Shown here piece by piece: positions 25,099 to 34,846 of a DNA stretch of 64,000 nt. Source of the stretch: Corynebacterium endometrii (GTDB lineage: Bacteria; Actinomycetota; Actinomycetes; Mycobacteriales; Mycobacteriaceae); NCBI RefSeq assembly GCF_004795735.1, contig NZ_CP039247.1:62001-126000 (forward strand). Reading direction: 5' to 3'. The position numbers were made by a program, and so were the translations under genes. Below the pieces are notes generated by a model. It was not told the origin of the DNA, did no database searches, and saw only the letters and a program-made list of their open reading frames with translations. Every line of letters begins with the position of its first letter. Within the stretch, counting starts at the first letter, position 1.

Positions 25099-26082
25099 AT
25101 GAAAGCTAAGAACGCAACTACAACGATCATCGTGGTAATTGCTGTGGTGCTGACGCTATGTACGCTGTGGATTTCGATTGCGAACGACAGGCAGGCGGCG
25201 GCTAGGTCGAGCCTGACTTTTATCGCCGGTGCGGCCACCGGTGGCGGCTGGGATACAACGGCCCGTTCCATCCAGGAGGTCGCGCGCGGGCAAGGAATAG
25301 TCAATAACGTCCAGGTGGTTAACATTCCGGGCGCGGGAGGAACCATCGCCCTCGAAGGCCTGGCTCAGAAGGCCGGAAGCGAAAATACACTGCTGGTTAT
25401 CGGTGGCGGGATGATCGCGTCGTCTGAAATCGCACAGCCCGGTGTTTCGATTACGGACGTGACGCCCATCGCCCGCATGACGGAGGAATACTCAGTCATT
25501 GCGGTCCCGCAGGATTCGGAGTTTCAGACTCTGCAGGATTTCATCGATGCGTGGTTGGCGGACCCCCAGTCCGTCACCATTGGCGGCGCAGCAATCGGCA
25601 ACACTGACCACCTGCTCATCAGCCGCGCTGCCATGACCCTCGGCATGGATCCTAAGGCCATGAAGTACATCCCGTTTGAGGGCGGCGGTGAAATGCTCAA
25701 CGCTATGCTTTCCGATTCCATTGACGTGGGGGTTACCGGCTATCCGGACATCCGGGACCAGGTGGAGGCTGGAAACCTCCGGGTGCTGGGGATGTCCTCC
25801 CCGGAGCGGGTCGAGGGAATGGATTTCCCAACGTTTAGCGAGCAGGGGCTTGACCTTGTGGCGACCAACTGGAGGGGCATAGCCGCGCCACCTGGCCTTG
25901 AGCCTGAGGAGCGGCAGGAACTCATCGACATTCTTACCGAGGTCAATGACACGGAAGAGTGGAAAGAAATTACCGATAGAAACAATTGGCAGCGCGTATT
26001 CTTGGCCGGTGACGAGTTTGAAAAATTCGTAGCCCAAGAACGCGAGGATGCCCTAGACACCGTGGAGGCATTGGGGCTATGA
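25099..26082 (+). CDS. tctC: Tripartite tricarboxylate transporter substrate-binding protein
   Basis: Extracytoplasmic binding protein of the TctC (Bug) family, 327 residues. An N-terminal hydrophobic helix (TTIIVVIAVVLTLCTLWISIAN) exports or anchors it. The mature part begins LTFIAGAATGGGWDTTAR, a form of the family's ligand-binding loop, and later shows NNVQVVNIPGAGGTIAL and GGAAIGNTDHLL. The ATG at 25099 is preferred over that at 25075 because AGGAAGG lies 7 bases upstream. It delivers a di- or tricarboxylate to TctAB. Last bases overlap tctB (ATGA). Confidence 0.85.
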   Translation: MKAKNATTTIIVVIAVVLTLCTLWISIANDRQAAARSSLTFIAGAATGGGWDTTARSIQEVARGQGIVNNVQVVNIPGAGGTIALEGLAQKAGSENTLLVIGGGMIASSEIAQPGVSITDVTPIARMTEEYSVIAVPQDSEFQTLQDFIDAWLADPQSVTIGGAAIGNTDHLLISRAAMTLGMDPKAMKYIPFEGGGEMLNAMLSDSIDVGVTGYPDIRDQVEAGNLRVLGMSSPERVEGMDFPTFSEQGLDLVATNWRGIAAPPGLEPEERQELIDILTEVNDTEEWKEITDRNNWQRVFLAGDEFEKFVAQEREDALDTVEALGL

Positions 26083-26681
26083 GTACCGCGATAAATAACA
26101 ATTCTCAGCGGGATAACGCGCCTACAACGCAAAGGCGTAGCGGTGGGTTCTCAGAGTTCATCATCGTTGCGATCCTCGCCGTGGTTGGTGCGGTACTGCT
26201 ATCCGGCAACGCAACCGTGGAGGTCATTGGTGATACCACCCCAGGCCCGCTGTTCATGCCGAACATCGTGGGCGTGCTGACCATCATTGTTGCCGTGGTC
26301 TTAGCCATCGACATTGTGGCTAAGCCTAAAAAGGGCCATGACCTAATCCATTCCGAGGACCCGGACATCTCCCCCGACCTGCTCGAAGACCTGGGCGCGA
26401 TTGACGAGCATCCAAGTGATGCCCCGACGCCGGGCCTGGCCGATTGGAAGACCACCGCGGCGGCCATCGTGGGGTTTGCAGCCCTCATCTTGGCGCTGCC
26501 GTACCTGGGTTGGGTGATTACTGCCGGGTTGATGTTCTTTATGGTCAGCGCGATGCTCGGCGGGCGAAACCACGTCCGTGATTTGGCCATCGGCTTCATC
26601 GTGAGTTCCTTGACCTACCTGGCCTTTTCTGTGGGGCTCGGTTTGAACCTTCCCTCGGGCCTGATTGGAGGGATTTTCTGA
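26079..26681 (+). CDS. tctB: Tripartite tricarboxylate transporter small subunit
   Basis: Small membrane subunit of 200 residues with four hydrophobic helices (FSEFIIVAILAVVGAVLL; LTIIVAVVLAIDIV; AAAIVGFAALILALPYLGWVI; LAIGFIVSSLTYLAFSVGLG) separated by an acidic loop at residues about 85-120. Matches the size and layout of TctB. Overlaps tctC by 4 bases and meets tctA at a shared A (TGATG), so all three are translated from one message. Confidence 0.8.
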   Translation: MSTAINNNSQRDNAPTTQRRSGGFSEFIIVAILAVVGAVLLSGNATVEVIGDTTPGPLFMPNIVGVLTIIVAVVLAIDIVAKPKKGHDLIHSEDPDISPDLLEDLGAIDEHPSDAPTPGLADWKTTAAAIVGFAALILALPYLGWVITAGLMFFMVSAMLGGRNHVRDLAIGFIVSSLTYLAFSVGLGLNLPSGLIGGIF

Positions 26682-28249
26682 TGAACAATCTGTCGTTGCT
26701 TCTTGAGGGGTTCGGGGCGGCGCTTACGCCCTACAACCTGTTCTTCCTGGTTCTTGGCGCCGTGCTTGGCACGGCGGTGGGCGTTCTGCCCGGGCTTGGA
26801 TCTTCCATGGCGGTGGCGCTGCTGCTGCCCATCACCTTTTCCATTGACCCAACGGCGGCGTTCATCATGTTCGCCGCGGTCTACTTCGGCGGGCTTTTCG
26901 GCGATTCCACGGCCGGCATTTTGCTCAATACCCCGGGCCAGGCTTCGGCGATTGCGTCCTCCCTGGAGGGCCACCGGATGGCGGTAAACGGTAGGGCCGC
27001 CACCGCATTGGCGACCGCCGCCTTCGGCGCCTTTATCGGCGGACTGATTTCGACGGTCATCGTTGTGTTTTTCTCTCCTTACCTGGTGGTGCTAGCCACG
27101 AAGTTTGGTCCGGCGGAGTACTTTGCCCTGGCGGTATTCGCGTTCGTTGCCATTTCTTCCGTGGTCTCCGAATCGATCATTCGCGGCCTAGGCGCGTTGG
27201 CGATGGGCGTTGCGATTTCCCTCATCGGCATCGACGCCCCGTCCGGGACCGAGCGTTTTACGTTTGGTGTGCCGCAGCTGTTCGATGGAGTGGATATCGT
27301 CGTGGTGACCGTGGGCATGCTGGCGGTGGGAGAAATCCTTCACCACATCGCGACCCGCAAGCTGGAGGTTGACAAGACGGAGGTGGAGGCCAAGAATGCG
27401 CGCATGTCCCTGGCCGATTTCAAACGCGCCTTTCCGTCATACATCAGGGGAACCATCGCGGGCGCCCCGTTCGGCATGATTCCGGCCGGTGGCTCGGAGG
27501 TGCCAACCTTCCTCTCCTACGGCAATGAAAAGCGGTTGGCTAAGAAACGTGGCCAGACCGATTTTGGCACCACGGGTTCCATCAATGGCCTGGCCGCACC
27601 GGAAGCCGCGGGCAATGCCACGGCCGGTACGGCCATGGGCACGTTGCTGGCCATTGGCCTTCCCACCTCCGCGACCGCCGCGATCCTGTTGGCGGCGTTC
27701 CAACAGTTTGGTTTGCAGCCTGGGCCCCTCCTCTTTGAACGCTCTGGCGATATGGTGTGGACGCTTCTGGCGTCCCTGTTCCTGGCGCTCGTTGTTCTCT
27801 TGGCCCTGAACCTGACGCTGGCCCCGGTCTGGGCGAAACTGTTGCACATACCGAATAATTACCTCTACGCGGGCATCGCAGTCCTAGCGACCCTGGGCGT
27901 TTACGCGGTTGGGGCTTCCGTGGTGGATCTGCTCATCATGCTGGGGCTGGGCGTCCTTGGCTTCTTGATGCGCATGTATTCGATGCCACTGGCCCCTCTT
28001 CTCATTGGCGTCATCCTTGGCCCACTGGCCGAGGTTGAGCTTCGCCGAGCGCTCACCATTTCCGGTGGGGATCCGGCGGCGCTGGTAGATAGCCCAATCA
28101 CCATTGGCGTCTACATCTTCTTGGCCCTAGCGATAGCGGTTTCGGTGGTGCAGCACCTGCGAAACATCAAGAAAGACACCTCGGGTAGGGCGCCTGCGAT
28201 TGCGAAGACGGAAGGTACGGAAGGCGCCGTGGTTGAGGGGGAGCGTTAG
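26681..28249 (+). CDS. tctA: Tripartite tricarboxylate transporter large subunit
   Basis: Main permease of 522 residues with about 12 helices. TctA family features: GTAVGVLPGLGSSMAVALLLP near the N-terminus, YFGGLFGDSTAGILLNTPGQ, and FGMIPAGGSEVPTFLSYGNEKR in the middle, the GxxPGxG and related loops lining the transport path. The C-terminal tail is charged. End of the tctCBA operon. A strong hairpin at 28323-28362 follows. No two-component tctDE genes are near, so regulation differs from the Salmonella system. Confidence 0.9.
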   Translation: MNNLSLLLEGFGAALTPYNLFFLVLGAVLGTAVGVLPGLGSSMAVALLLPITFSIDPTAAFIMFAAVYFGGLFGDSTAGILLNTPGQASAIASSLEGHRMAVNGRAATALATAAFGAFIGGLISTVIVVFFSPYLVVLATKFGPAEYFALAVFAFVAISSVVSESIIRGLGALAMGVAISLIGIDAPSGTERFTFGVPQLFDGVDIVVVTVGMLAVGEILHHIATRKLEVDKTEVEAKNARMSLADFKRAFPSYIRGTIAGAPFGMIPAGGSEVPTFLSYGNEKRLAKKRGQTDFGTTGSINGLAAPEAAGNATAGTAMGTLLAIGLPTSATAAILLAAFQQFGLQPGPLLFERSGDMVWTLLASLFLALVVLLALNLTLAPVWAKLLHIPNNYLYAGIAVLATLGVYAVGASVVDLLIMLGLGVLGFLMRMYSMPLAPLLIGVILGPLAEVELRRALTISGGDPAALVDSPITIGVYIFLALAIAVSVVQHLRNIKKDTSGRAPAIAKTEGTEGAVVEGER

Positions 28250-28322
28250 GCGTCATCGTCGTAGAGCCGTGCTCGGTAGGGCCCTGTGCGCCCTGTAAGC
28301 CAGGGGCTTACGGTTATTAAAG

Positions 28323-28362
28323 GCCCACATCTTCCAATCGGGACCGGTGGGAAGATGTGGGC
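28323..28362 (-). terminator. Rho-independent terminator, mainly for the fructose PTS gene
   Basis: Perfect 13-base arms GCCCACATCTTCC / GGAAGATGTGGGC with a 14-base loop. On the minus strand the stem is followed by CTTTTAAT, so it should end the PTS gene transcript. The same hairpin may help to end tctA transcripts, although the plus strand lacks a T-run. Confidence 0.75.
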
Positions 28363-28383
28363 TCTACTGTGTTCGGACCCGGA

Positions 28384-30402
28384 TTACTGCATCCGCGCGT
28401 TGACCAGCTCGGTGATAGAGGAGGCGGAGTCCGCCTCAAGCAAGTCCCGGCGGAAGTCATCCTTCATCAGGCCGCGGGCCAGCTTGGAAAGCAGTTTGAG
28501 GTGCTCCTTTCCGGAGTCCTCGGGCACCGCGATGAGGAACGCCAGGCGGGTTGGTTCCTCGCCATCGGCCCAGGTAACGCCCGGTTCGGGTAGGCGGGCG
28601 AAGGCCAGGACGGGTTCGGTGACACCGGCGGTGCGGGCGTGCGGGATGGCCACGCCGTTGCCCACGCCGGTGGAGCGCTGTTCCTCGCGGGCCAGCGCGG
28701 CGGCGACCACTTTGTCCGGATCCGTGACGCGTCCGGTGGAGGCGGCCGCGCGGGTCAGGGCGGAAATGACTTGTTCGCGGGTGCGCGCCGGGGTGCTAAG
28801 AACCACGGCTCCGGGCGTGAGCAATTTGGTGGCTACGGCGGGGTTGCCGGTGGGGCGTGGGGTAGGGGCGGTATCGGCGGGTAGGGGCTCCTTAGCCCTT
28901 GGCTGCGGCGCGGCGTGGGCCGCGGGGGTGGCGCGATTGGACAGGCCGACGAGCAGAAGAATCAGGCCCGCGGTGACGGTCACGCCCACGATGAGCGCGA
29001 TGAAGAAGCCCAACACATTGTCTACCGCGCCCAGGACGGCGACGATGGGGCCGCCGTGCATGACATTGTCCTCCACGCTCAGCATGCCGGCCACGGCACC
29101 GGCGGTCGCGCCACCGATGACGTTCGCCGGGATGACCTGCAACGGGCGGGCAGCGGCCAGCGGGATGGCGCCCTCCGTGATGCCGAAGAAGCCCATGAAC
29201 AGGGCGGCGATGCCGGCATCCCGCTCGGCCTTGTTGAACCATGCGCGCCTGATGAGCGTGGCCACGCCAACGGCCAGCGGGGGAACCGCAATCGCCACGG
29301 CGGCCATGCCCATTGGGCCGGCGTTGCCGGCGGCGATGAGGCCGCCGCCGAAGAGGAAGGCCGTTTTATTGAACGGGCCGCCCATATCGAAGGCGATCAT
29401 CGCGCCGATGATAGCGCCAAGGACTACGGCCGACGCCCCGTCCATGCCGGCCAGCCAAGCCGTCAGCGCCTCGAATAGTGAGGCCAACGGATGGCCGATG
29501 ATGTAGATAAACAGCAGCCCCACGATGAGGGTGGTGAGAATCGGAATCACAATGATCGGCCAGATGGGGGCCACAAACTTGTGGACCGGTATCTTCTTGA
29601 TGGCCAGGGCCACGTAGCCGGACAGGATACCGGTGACAATGCCGCCGATAAATCCCGCGCCGGCCTCCGAGCCATAGAGCGAGCCGGTGGTGGCGATAAG
29701 GCCCGTGATGAAACCGGGCGCGAGGCCCGGACGGTCCGCAATCCCCATGGCTATGTAGCCGGAAAGCACCGGTACCAGCAGGGAGAAGGCCAGGGCGCCG
29801 AGTTCGTTGATGGTAGACCAGAAGGAGCCCTCGGGAATCGCCAGGCCCTCGGGCGTGGGGGTGCCGCCGATGGATAGTGCCACCGCGATGAGGAGGCCGC
29901 CGGTGACGACGAACGGGATCATGTGGGACACGCCGTTCATCAGGGCCTTGAACATGGTCTGGCCCACGCCCTTGAGCCCGGTCGGGGCGTCATCCCCCCG
30001 CGCGCCGGGCGCGGATGATTGCTCAGCATCCGCCGTTATGGCTGCTTTTTCCAGCTTCGGCGCCTGGAGCGCGCGTTCAATGAGCTCCTGGGGGCGCTTG
30101 ATGCCCTGGTCCACGTCCGTGGCTATGACGCGCTTGCCTACGAAGCGGTCCTTGGGGATGACGGTATCCGCGGCGATGATGACCGCGCTGGCGCCCTCAA
30201 TGTCGGCCCGCGTGAAGTGGCCTTCAACGCCGATGGAACCGTGGGTTTCAATCTTGATATCTACGCCAAGCTCATCGGCCGCGGCCTGCAGATTCTCTGC
30301 CGCCATATATGTGTGCGCGATGCCGGTGGGGCATGCGGTGATCGCCAGGATGAGCGGCCTGGTGACCTCCGTGCCGTGGGCGTGTCTTATATTGGTGGTC
30401 AT
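28384..30402 (-). CDS. fruA: PTS fructose transporter subunit EIIBCA
   Basis: Fused fructose-type phosphotransferase of about 672 residues. Domain order from the N-terminus: EIIB with the phosphorylated Cys in ITACPTGIAHTYMAAE, an Ala/Gly linker, EIIC with about 9-10 helices (residues about 150-500), a Pro/Ala linker, and EIIA with the active His in GVAIPHARTAGV. It imports fructose as fructose-1-phosphate. No fruK or fruB lies next to it. The start was placed at the ATG 30402, as TACACT lies 8 bases upstream (30411-30416) and no ribosome site is seen, suggesting a leaderless message. The GTG two codons earlier is the alternative. Confidence 0.85.
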   Translation of the reverse strand: MTTNIRHAHGTEVTRPLILAITACPTGIAHTYMAAENLQAAADELGVDIKIETHGSIGVEGHFTRADIEGASAVIIAADTVIPKDRFVGKRVIATDVDQGIKRPQELIERALQAPKLEKAAITADAEQSSAPGARGDDAPTGLKGVGQTMFKALMNGVSHMIPFVVTGGLLIAVALSIGGTPTPEGLAIPEGSFWSTINELGALAFSLLVPVLSGYIAMGIADRPGLAPGFITGLIATTGSLYGSEAGAGFIGGIVTGILSGYVALAIKKIPVHKFVAPIWPIIVIPILTTLIVGLLFIYIIGHPLASLFEALTAWLAGMDGASAVVLGAIIGAMIAFDMGGPFNKTAFLFGGGLIAAGNAGPMGMAAVAIAVPPLAVGVATLIRRAWFNKAERDAGIAALFMGFFGITEGAIPLAAARPLQVIPANVIGGATAGAVAGMLSVEDNVMHGGPIVAVLGAVDNVLGFFIALIVGVTVTAGLILLLVGLSNRATPAAHAAPQPRAKEPLPADTAPTPRPTGNPAVATKLLTPGAVVLSTPARTREQVISALTRAAASTGRVTDPDKVVAAALAREEQRSTGVGNGVAIPHARTAGVTEPVLAFARLPEPGVTWADGEEPTRLAFLIAVPEDSGKEHLKLLSKLARGLMKDDFRRDLLEADSASSITELVNARMQ

Positions 30403-30471
30403 AACCACTTAGTGTACGGCCATGGCCCGCGAAACGGTGGGCAGGCAGCGGTCCTTGGCTTTTAAAAGGTA

Positions 30472-30623
30472 TCAACCCGTGTGCCCCTCGGCGAGGCAGT
30501 CCCAGAGGAAATCCATGAGCGCGGTGGCGTCATCGGTAGCAAAAAGCGCGCCGAGGGCCAGGTGGAATTCCAGGCGGCGGGCGTTGGGGATGTTTAGCGC
30601 CGGGCGGGTGACAAAAGACCTCT
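30472..30623 (-). pseudogene. C-terminal remnant of an unknown gene
   Basis: On the minus strand a frame reads VTRPALNIPNARRLEFHLAL.. and ends ..FLWDCLAEGHTG at a TGA (30472-30474). Almost every codon ends in G or C, as in real genes here, but there is no usable start codon upstream, and the frame is lost above about 30620. It looks like the last 45-50 codons of a deleted gene between the two PTS loci, perhaps a regulator, though no family was recognised. Confidence 0.4.
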
Positions 30624-30641
30624 GAGGCTGGGTCCGTGATG

Positions 30642-30656
30642 TTGCGATGAACGCAA
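30642..30656. promoter_or_regulatory. Possible operator of the ascorbate-type PTS genes
   Basis: Inverted repeat TTGCG / CGCAA with a 5-base spacer, extended by one mismatched and one matched pair, 70 bases before the EIIAB gene. Short, so it may be chance. No linked regulator. Confidence 0.25.
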
Positions 30657-30726
30657 TAGAATTTGATGCGCGACATTAAAACTATCCGCCCACTGGGGCG
30701 GGCATTTCCTAAGAAAGGACAGGGCA

Positions 30727-31536
30727 ATGACCAGCGTGAATGAGCTGCTGGCCCCCGGCGCGGTGGCGCTAGGGGCCCGTGCGGGCGACTGGCGTGAAGC
30801 GATTACCCTCGGCGGGCGGCTCCTCGAGGGCAGTGGCGCGATTACCTCCGCGTACACGGACGCCATGATCGCAAGTGTCGAGGACAACGGCCCCTACATC
30901 GTGGTGGCGCCGGGGTTTGCGTTCGCGCACGCGCGGCCGTCGGAGGCGGTCAAGCGCACCGCGATTTCCTGGGTGCGGCTTGCAGAACCGGTGGAATTCG
31001 GCCACGGGTCCCATGACCCCGTTGACCTTGTTGTGGCGCTGGCCGCAAAGGATTCCCGCGAGCACACCGCCGCGATGAAGCAGCTGGCCGGGATCATCGG
31101 CGACCCAGACAAGCGCGCGGCGCTAGACCGGGTCGGCACGGAAGAGGAGCTGCGCGCGGTGCTGGAGCCGGAGGAAAGGGCACCAAAGGCGGCCTCGGAA
31201 TACAAGGCGGCGGGGGCCACGCGGGCAACCAGTGCCGATAGCGTTGAATCCAAGGGCAAAATCCTGACCGTCTGCGGCAACGGCCTGGGCACCTCCCTGT
31301 TTTTAAAGAACACCCTGGACAAGGTGCTCGACGCCTGGGGCTGGGACCCCTACGTGAGCGTGGAGGCCACGGACACCATCTCCGCGAAGGGCCGCGCCAA
31401 GGAGGCGGATTTCATCATGACCTCCGGGGAGATTGCGCGCACGCTCGGCGACGTGGGCGTGCCGGTGCGGGTAATTGAAAACTTCACCTCCATGGGTGAA
31501 ATCGACTCGGCTCTTCGCGAGCTGTATGACGTTTAA
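30727..31536 (+). CDS. PTS EIIAB component, ascorbate/galactitol type
   Basis: Cytoplasmic fusion of 269 residues. EIIA domain at residues 1-150 with the phosphorylated His in GFAFAHARPSEAVKR (UlaC/mannitol-type), a linker, then EIIB at residues 175-269 starting ILTVCGNGLGTSLFLKN, with the phosphorylated Cys in the P-loop (UlaB type). In E. coli these are two proteins. AGGACAGGGCA precedes the ATG. The EIIC gene follows after 14 bases. Together they would import and phosphorylate L-ascorbate or a similar acid sugar. No ulaD/E/F-like catabolic genes are in the window, so the substrate is uncertain. Confidence 0.8.
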   Translation: MTSVNELLAPGAVALGARAGDWREAITLGGRLLEGSGAITSAYTDAMIASVEDNGPYIVVAPGFAFAHARPSEAVKRTAISWVRLAEPVEFGHGSHDPVDLVVALAAKDSREHTAAMKQLAGIIGDPDKRAALDRVGTEEELRAVLEPEERAPKAASEYKAAGATRATSADSVESKGKILTVCGNGLGTSLFLKNTLDKVLDAWGWDPYVSVEATDTISAKGRAKEADFIMTSGEIARTLGDVGVPVRVIENFTSMGEIDSALRELYDV

Positions 31537-31550
31537 GGGGTAAAAGAACA

Positions 31551-33152
31551 ATGGACGTTCTCATTTCCATCGCGCAATTTATCGTTGATGAAATCCTGTC
31601 CGTGCCGGCGTTCCTGGTGGGCATCATCACCGCCGTGGGCCTCGCCGCCATGCGCAAGGGCGCGGGGCAGGTCCTGGGCGGGGCGCTCAAGGCCGTGCTG
31701 GGCTTCCTGCTCATCGACGCCGGCGCCGGCCTGGTCACCGCCTCCCTGGATCCGCTGGGCGTGATGATTCAGAGTGCCACCGGCGCCCAGGGCGTGGTGC
31801 CCACCAACGAGGCGATCGTCGGAATCGCCCAGGAGCAGTTCGGCAGCCAGGTGGCGTGGCTGATGATCCTGGGATTTGCCGTATCCCTGATCCTGGCGCG
31901 CTTTACGCCAATGAGCTACGTGTTCCTGACCGGCCACCACGTGCTGTTTATGGCGACCATGCTGACCATGGTGCTGGCCACGGCCGGCTTTGATGGCTGG
32001 ATTGTTGTGGGCGTGGGCGCCATCCTGCTGGGCATTTTGATGGTGGCGCTGCCGGCTATCGCGCACCCGTGGACCCGCCGCATCACCGGCGATGATTCCA
32101 TCGCCATTGGCCACTTCGGCACCGCCGGATACGTGGCCGCCGGCGCCGTGGGCAAGCTGGTGGGCGGCAAGGGCGCAAAGCAGTCCCGCTCCACCGAGGA
32201 GCTCAAGTTGCCCGAGGGCCTGCGCTTCCTCCGCGATTCCATGGTCGCCACCGCCTTGTCCATGGCGCTGATGTACATTGTCCTGGCCATCTTGTTCATG
32301 GCCCGCGCCGGGACCGAGGAAGCGTTTACCGCATTCGAGGGCGGCGCCACCTCCGTGGGTAACTACCTGATGCAGGCGTTTACCCAGGGTCTCCAGTTCG
32401 GTGTCTCCGTGGCCATCATCCTCTTTGGCGTGCGCACCATCCTGGGCGAGCTGGTTCCCGCCTTCCAGGGCATTGCCGCCAAGGTGGTGCCGGGCGCCAT
32501 TCCTGCGCTGGACGCACCAATCGTGTTCCCGTACGCGCAAAACGCCGTGCTCATTGGCTTTATCAGCTCGTTTGTCGGTGGCCTGGTTGGCCTGTTCGTG
32601 CTTTCCGCCTGGCTCAACCCGGCCTTTGGCATTGCGCTCATCCTGCCGGGCCTGGTGCCGCACTTCTTCACCGGTGGCGCGGCCGGCGTCTACGGCAACG
32701 CCACCGGCGGCCGACGCGGCGCCGCGCTCGGCGCCTTCGCCAACGGCCTGCTCATCACGTTCCTGCCGGCCTTCCTGCTGGGCGTGCTGGGCAGCTTCGG
32801 CGAAGCGAACACCACCTTCGGCGATGCGGACTTTGGCTGGTTCGGCATGCTCATCGGCTGGGCGGCCCAGGCCGGCGGCGCCCTTGGCCTCATCCTGGTC
32901 GCCCTCGTTGGGCTGGCGGTCTTTGCCCTGGGCTGGTGGTCCCAGGTCAAGCTGGTTGACGGCAACTGGGACCCGGCGCCGCACCGTGGCGGCGTAAAGG
33001 CTGGCTCCGCAGAAGCCGCGTCCGAGGGCGGCTCGCAGGCGGGCCACCCTGACGGCAAGGCCCTAGCGCCCGGCCTGACCGAGGCCTCCCGCAAGTACCC
33101 CAAGGTCCTCCCGCCCGCCGGCGCCCCGGTTCCGCCGGAGCCCATTAGGTAG
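31551..33152 (+). CDS. PTS EIIC component, ascorbate type (UlaA family)
   Basis: Membrane permease of 533 residues with about 11 helices and a long soluble C-terminal tail (about 60 residues, Gly/Ala/Pro-rich) not found in E. coli UlaA, which is about 465 residues. Family features: FLVGIITAVGLAAMRKG at the N-terminus, FTPMSYVFLTGHH, and ALDAPIVFPYAQNAVLIGF. Cotranscribed with the EIIAB gene 14 bases upstream. A hairpin at 33171 follows. Confidence 0.85.
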   Translation: MDVLISIAQFIVDEILSVPAFLVGIITAVGLAAMRKGAGQVLGGALKAVLGFLLIDAGAGLVTASLDPLGVMIQSATGAQGVVPTNEAIVGIAQEQFGSQVAWLMILGFAVSLILARFTPMSYVFLTGHHVLFMATMLTMVLATAGFDGWIVVGVGAILLGILMVALPAIAHPWTRRITGDDSIAIGHFGTAGYVAAGAVGKLVGGKGAKQSRSTEELKLPEGLRFLRDSMVATALSMALMYIVLAILFMARAGTEEAFTAFEGGATSVGNYLMQAFTQGLQFGVSVAIILFGVRTILGELVPAFQGIAAKVVPGAIPALDAPIVFPYAQNAVLIGFISSFVGGLVGLFVLSAWLNPAFGIALILPGLVPHFFTGGAAGVYGNATGGRRGAALGAFANGLLITFLPAFLLGVLGSFGEANTTFGDADFGWFGMLIGWAAQAGGALGLILVALVGLAVFALGWWSQVKLVDGNWDPAPHRGGVKAGSAEAASEGGSQAGHPDGKALAPGLTEASRKYPKVLPPAGAPVPPEPIR

Positions 33153-33170
33153 GTCAACTTATGCGTCAAC

Positions 33171-33206
33171 GCCCGGCATCGGAAGCCGCATGCTCCGGGG
33201 CCGGGC
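33171..33206 (+). terminator. Possible terminator after the ascorbate-type PTS operon
   Basis: GCCCGGC / GCCGGGC arms (33171-33177 and 33200-33206) with a long, itself partly paired loop, followed by ATTGGCAACTTTT. The T-run is 10 bases away, so efficiency is uncertain. Confidence 0.4.
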
Positions 33207-33565
33207 ATTGGCAACTTTTAGTGCTCCTTGGGCAGTGCTTCTTGGGCAGAAATTGGGCGAAGGGCGCTTGGCAGGAACCTTGACACGGCCGCGAACGCGA
33301 CGAGCTGGGCCCGTTTATTTTCGCCATGGGACGCAGCCACAGCCTTTGATGATGGAAAACAGTAATGCGTAGAACCGCGAATCCGTCGACGAAGGGATGA
33401 AGACGCTGAGCATTCAAACCTAAATCTCTGGCGATGAGTCTCCGGGTGGGTCCAGAGGCGCCGGCATGTCGGAGCCCGCAAGCGGGCCACGACCGATCTC
33501 CGTAGAATAAGTAAGCATTAATGAAAACCGCTTGGCGGCCGAACCGGAAAGAGTGGGCCCTTCTC
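33207..33565. other. Intergenic region before arcA, nothing recognised
   Basis: About 360 bases. Overlapping minus-strand frames have no protein-like character. An upstream ATG at 33521 is in frame with arcA and could extend it. The composition drops toward arcA, which is probably the arcA promoter region. Confidence 0.35.
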
Positions 33566-34846
33566 ATGGACTCGATGAACACCTCGGATAAGAGCGCGCA
33601 GGTCAACCCCGGCGTGCATTCGGAAGTCGGCCGCCTGCATGAGGTCATGGTGTGCCGCCCGGGGCTGGCGCATGAGCGGCTGACGCCGGAAAACTGCAAA
33701 GAGCTGCTGTTTGATGACGTGCTGTGGGTCGATGACGCTAAGCGGCACCATGAAGAGTTTGTCTTCAACCTGCGCTCGCGCGGCGTCGGCGTGTGGGACA
33801 TGCACACGCTGCTGGAGGAGACCCTGGCAACGGAGGAGGGCCGCGAGTTCATTCTGGACCGCCGCCACCTGGCGAAGAACACCGGCGTGGGCGTGGGCAG
33901 CGAGTTGCGCGAATGGTTCGATGGGATTGATGACGGCACCACCGCGGAACTGCTCATTGGTGGCGTGGCCTTCAGCGAAATCCCCACGGGCCTGGGCGGA
34001 GTGGTTGATGGGCTGCGCGACGTGTTTGCCCCGCATGACTTCGCGCTGTTGCCGTTGCCGAATACGCAGTTCGCGCGGGATACCTCGGCGTGGCTCTACG
34101 GCGGGGTATCGCTCAACCCGATGCGGCTACCGGCCCGTCACCAGGAAACGCGGCTGCTGCGCGGCATTTACAAGTATCATCCGCGCTTTGCGGGCGCCGA
34201 GTTTGAATTCTGGTACGGCGATACCGATGAAGACCAGGCCCTGACCGCGCTCGAGGGCGGGGACATGATGCCCGTCGGCAACGGCGTGGTGCTCATCGGT
34301 ATGGGTGAGCGCACCACGTGGCAGGGCATCAGCCAGCTGGCGCGCAACCTGTTTGAGCGCGAGGCCGTGGAGACCATCGTTGTTGCGGACATGCCGCCGG
34401 AGCGCGCGTCGATGCACCTGGACACGGTTTTTACCTTCGTGGACCGCGATAAGGTCACGGCGTATCCGCCGGGCATTGAATCAATAAAGCCAATCATCCT
34501 GCGCCCGGGCGGTGGCTCCGAATCCCGGATACCTTTTTCCATCGAGGTGGCCAAAAAGCCATTCGTCGACGTGGTTGCCGACGTGCTGGGCTTGGATGGC
34601 CTGCAGGTCATCGAGACCGGCGGCGATGTCTACACCGCGCAGCGCGAGCAGTGGGATGACGCCAACAACGTGGTGGCCCTTGAGCCCGGCGTGGTGGTGG
34701 CTTATGACCGAAACAGCCATACCAATGACAAGCTGCGCAAGGCCGGCGTGGAGGTCATTGAAATCAACTCCGCCGAACTGGGCCGCGGGCGCGGCGGCGG
34801 GCACTGCATGACGTGTCCCATCGTGCGTGACGGCGTGGACTACTAG
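33566..34846 (+). CDS. arcA: Arginine deiminase
   Basis: Cytoplasmic enzyme of about 426 residues that converts arginine to citrulline and ammonia. Family motifs: [57 protein letters not shown] and the C-terminal [13 protein letters not shown] with the nucleophilic Cys. The ATG at 33566 (GAAAGAG 12 bases upstream) gives a typical length. In-frame ATGs at 33521 and 33575 are alternatives. No arcB, arcC or arcD is adjacent. The next gene is a broken MFS transporter, perhaps once its partner. Alone, the enzyme could give acid resistance or nitrogen from arginine. Confidence 0.9.
   Translation: MDSMNTSDKSAQVNPGVHSEVGRLHEVMVCRPGLAHERLTPENCKELLFDDVLWVDDAKRHHEEFVFNLRSRGVGVWDMHTLLEETLATEEGREFILDRRHLAKNTGVGVGSELREWFDGIDDGTTAELLIGGVAFSEIPTGLGGVVDGLRDVFAPHDFALLPLPNTQFARDTSAWLYGGVSLNPMRLPARHQETRLLRGIYKYHPRFAGAEFEFWYGDTDEDQALTALEGGDMMPVGNGVVLIGMGERTTWQGISQLARNLFEREAVETIVVADMPPERASMHLDTVFTFVDRDKVTAYPPGIESIKPIILRPGGGSESRIPFSIEVAKKPFVDVVADVLGLDGLQVIETGGDVYTAQREQWDDANNVVALEPGVVVAYDRNSHTNDKLRKAGVEVIEINSAELGRGRGGGHCMTCPIVRDGVDY

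Noticed and set aside
28286-29506. Plus-strand open frame of 406 codons
   Set aside because: Antisense to the fructose PTS gene and rich in Ala/Pro/Met repeats typical of shadow frames. It also covers the terminator hairpin.
31533-33047. Long minus-strand open frame of 504 codons
   Set aside because: It is antisense to the ascorbate-type EIIC gene. Its product is Gly/His/Gln-rich with no fold or helices, a usual shadow of a GC-rich membrane-protein gene.
33207-33520. Minus-strand open frames upstream of arcA
   Set aside because: Basic, Arg/Ser-rich products with no consistent third-base bias and no recognisable family.
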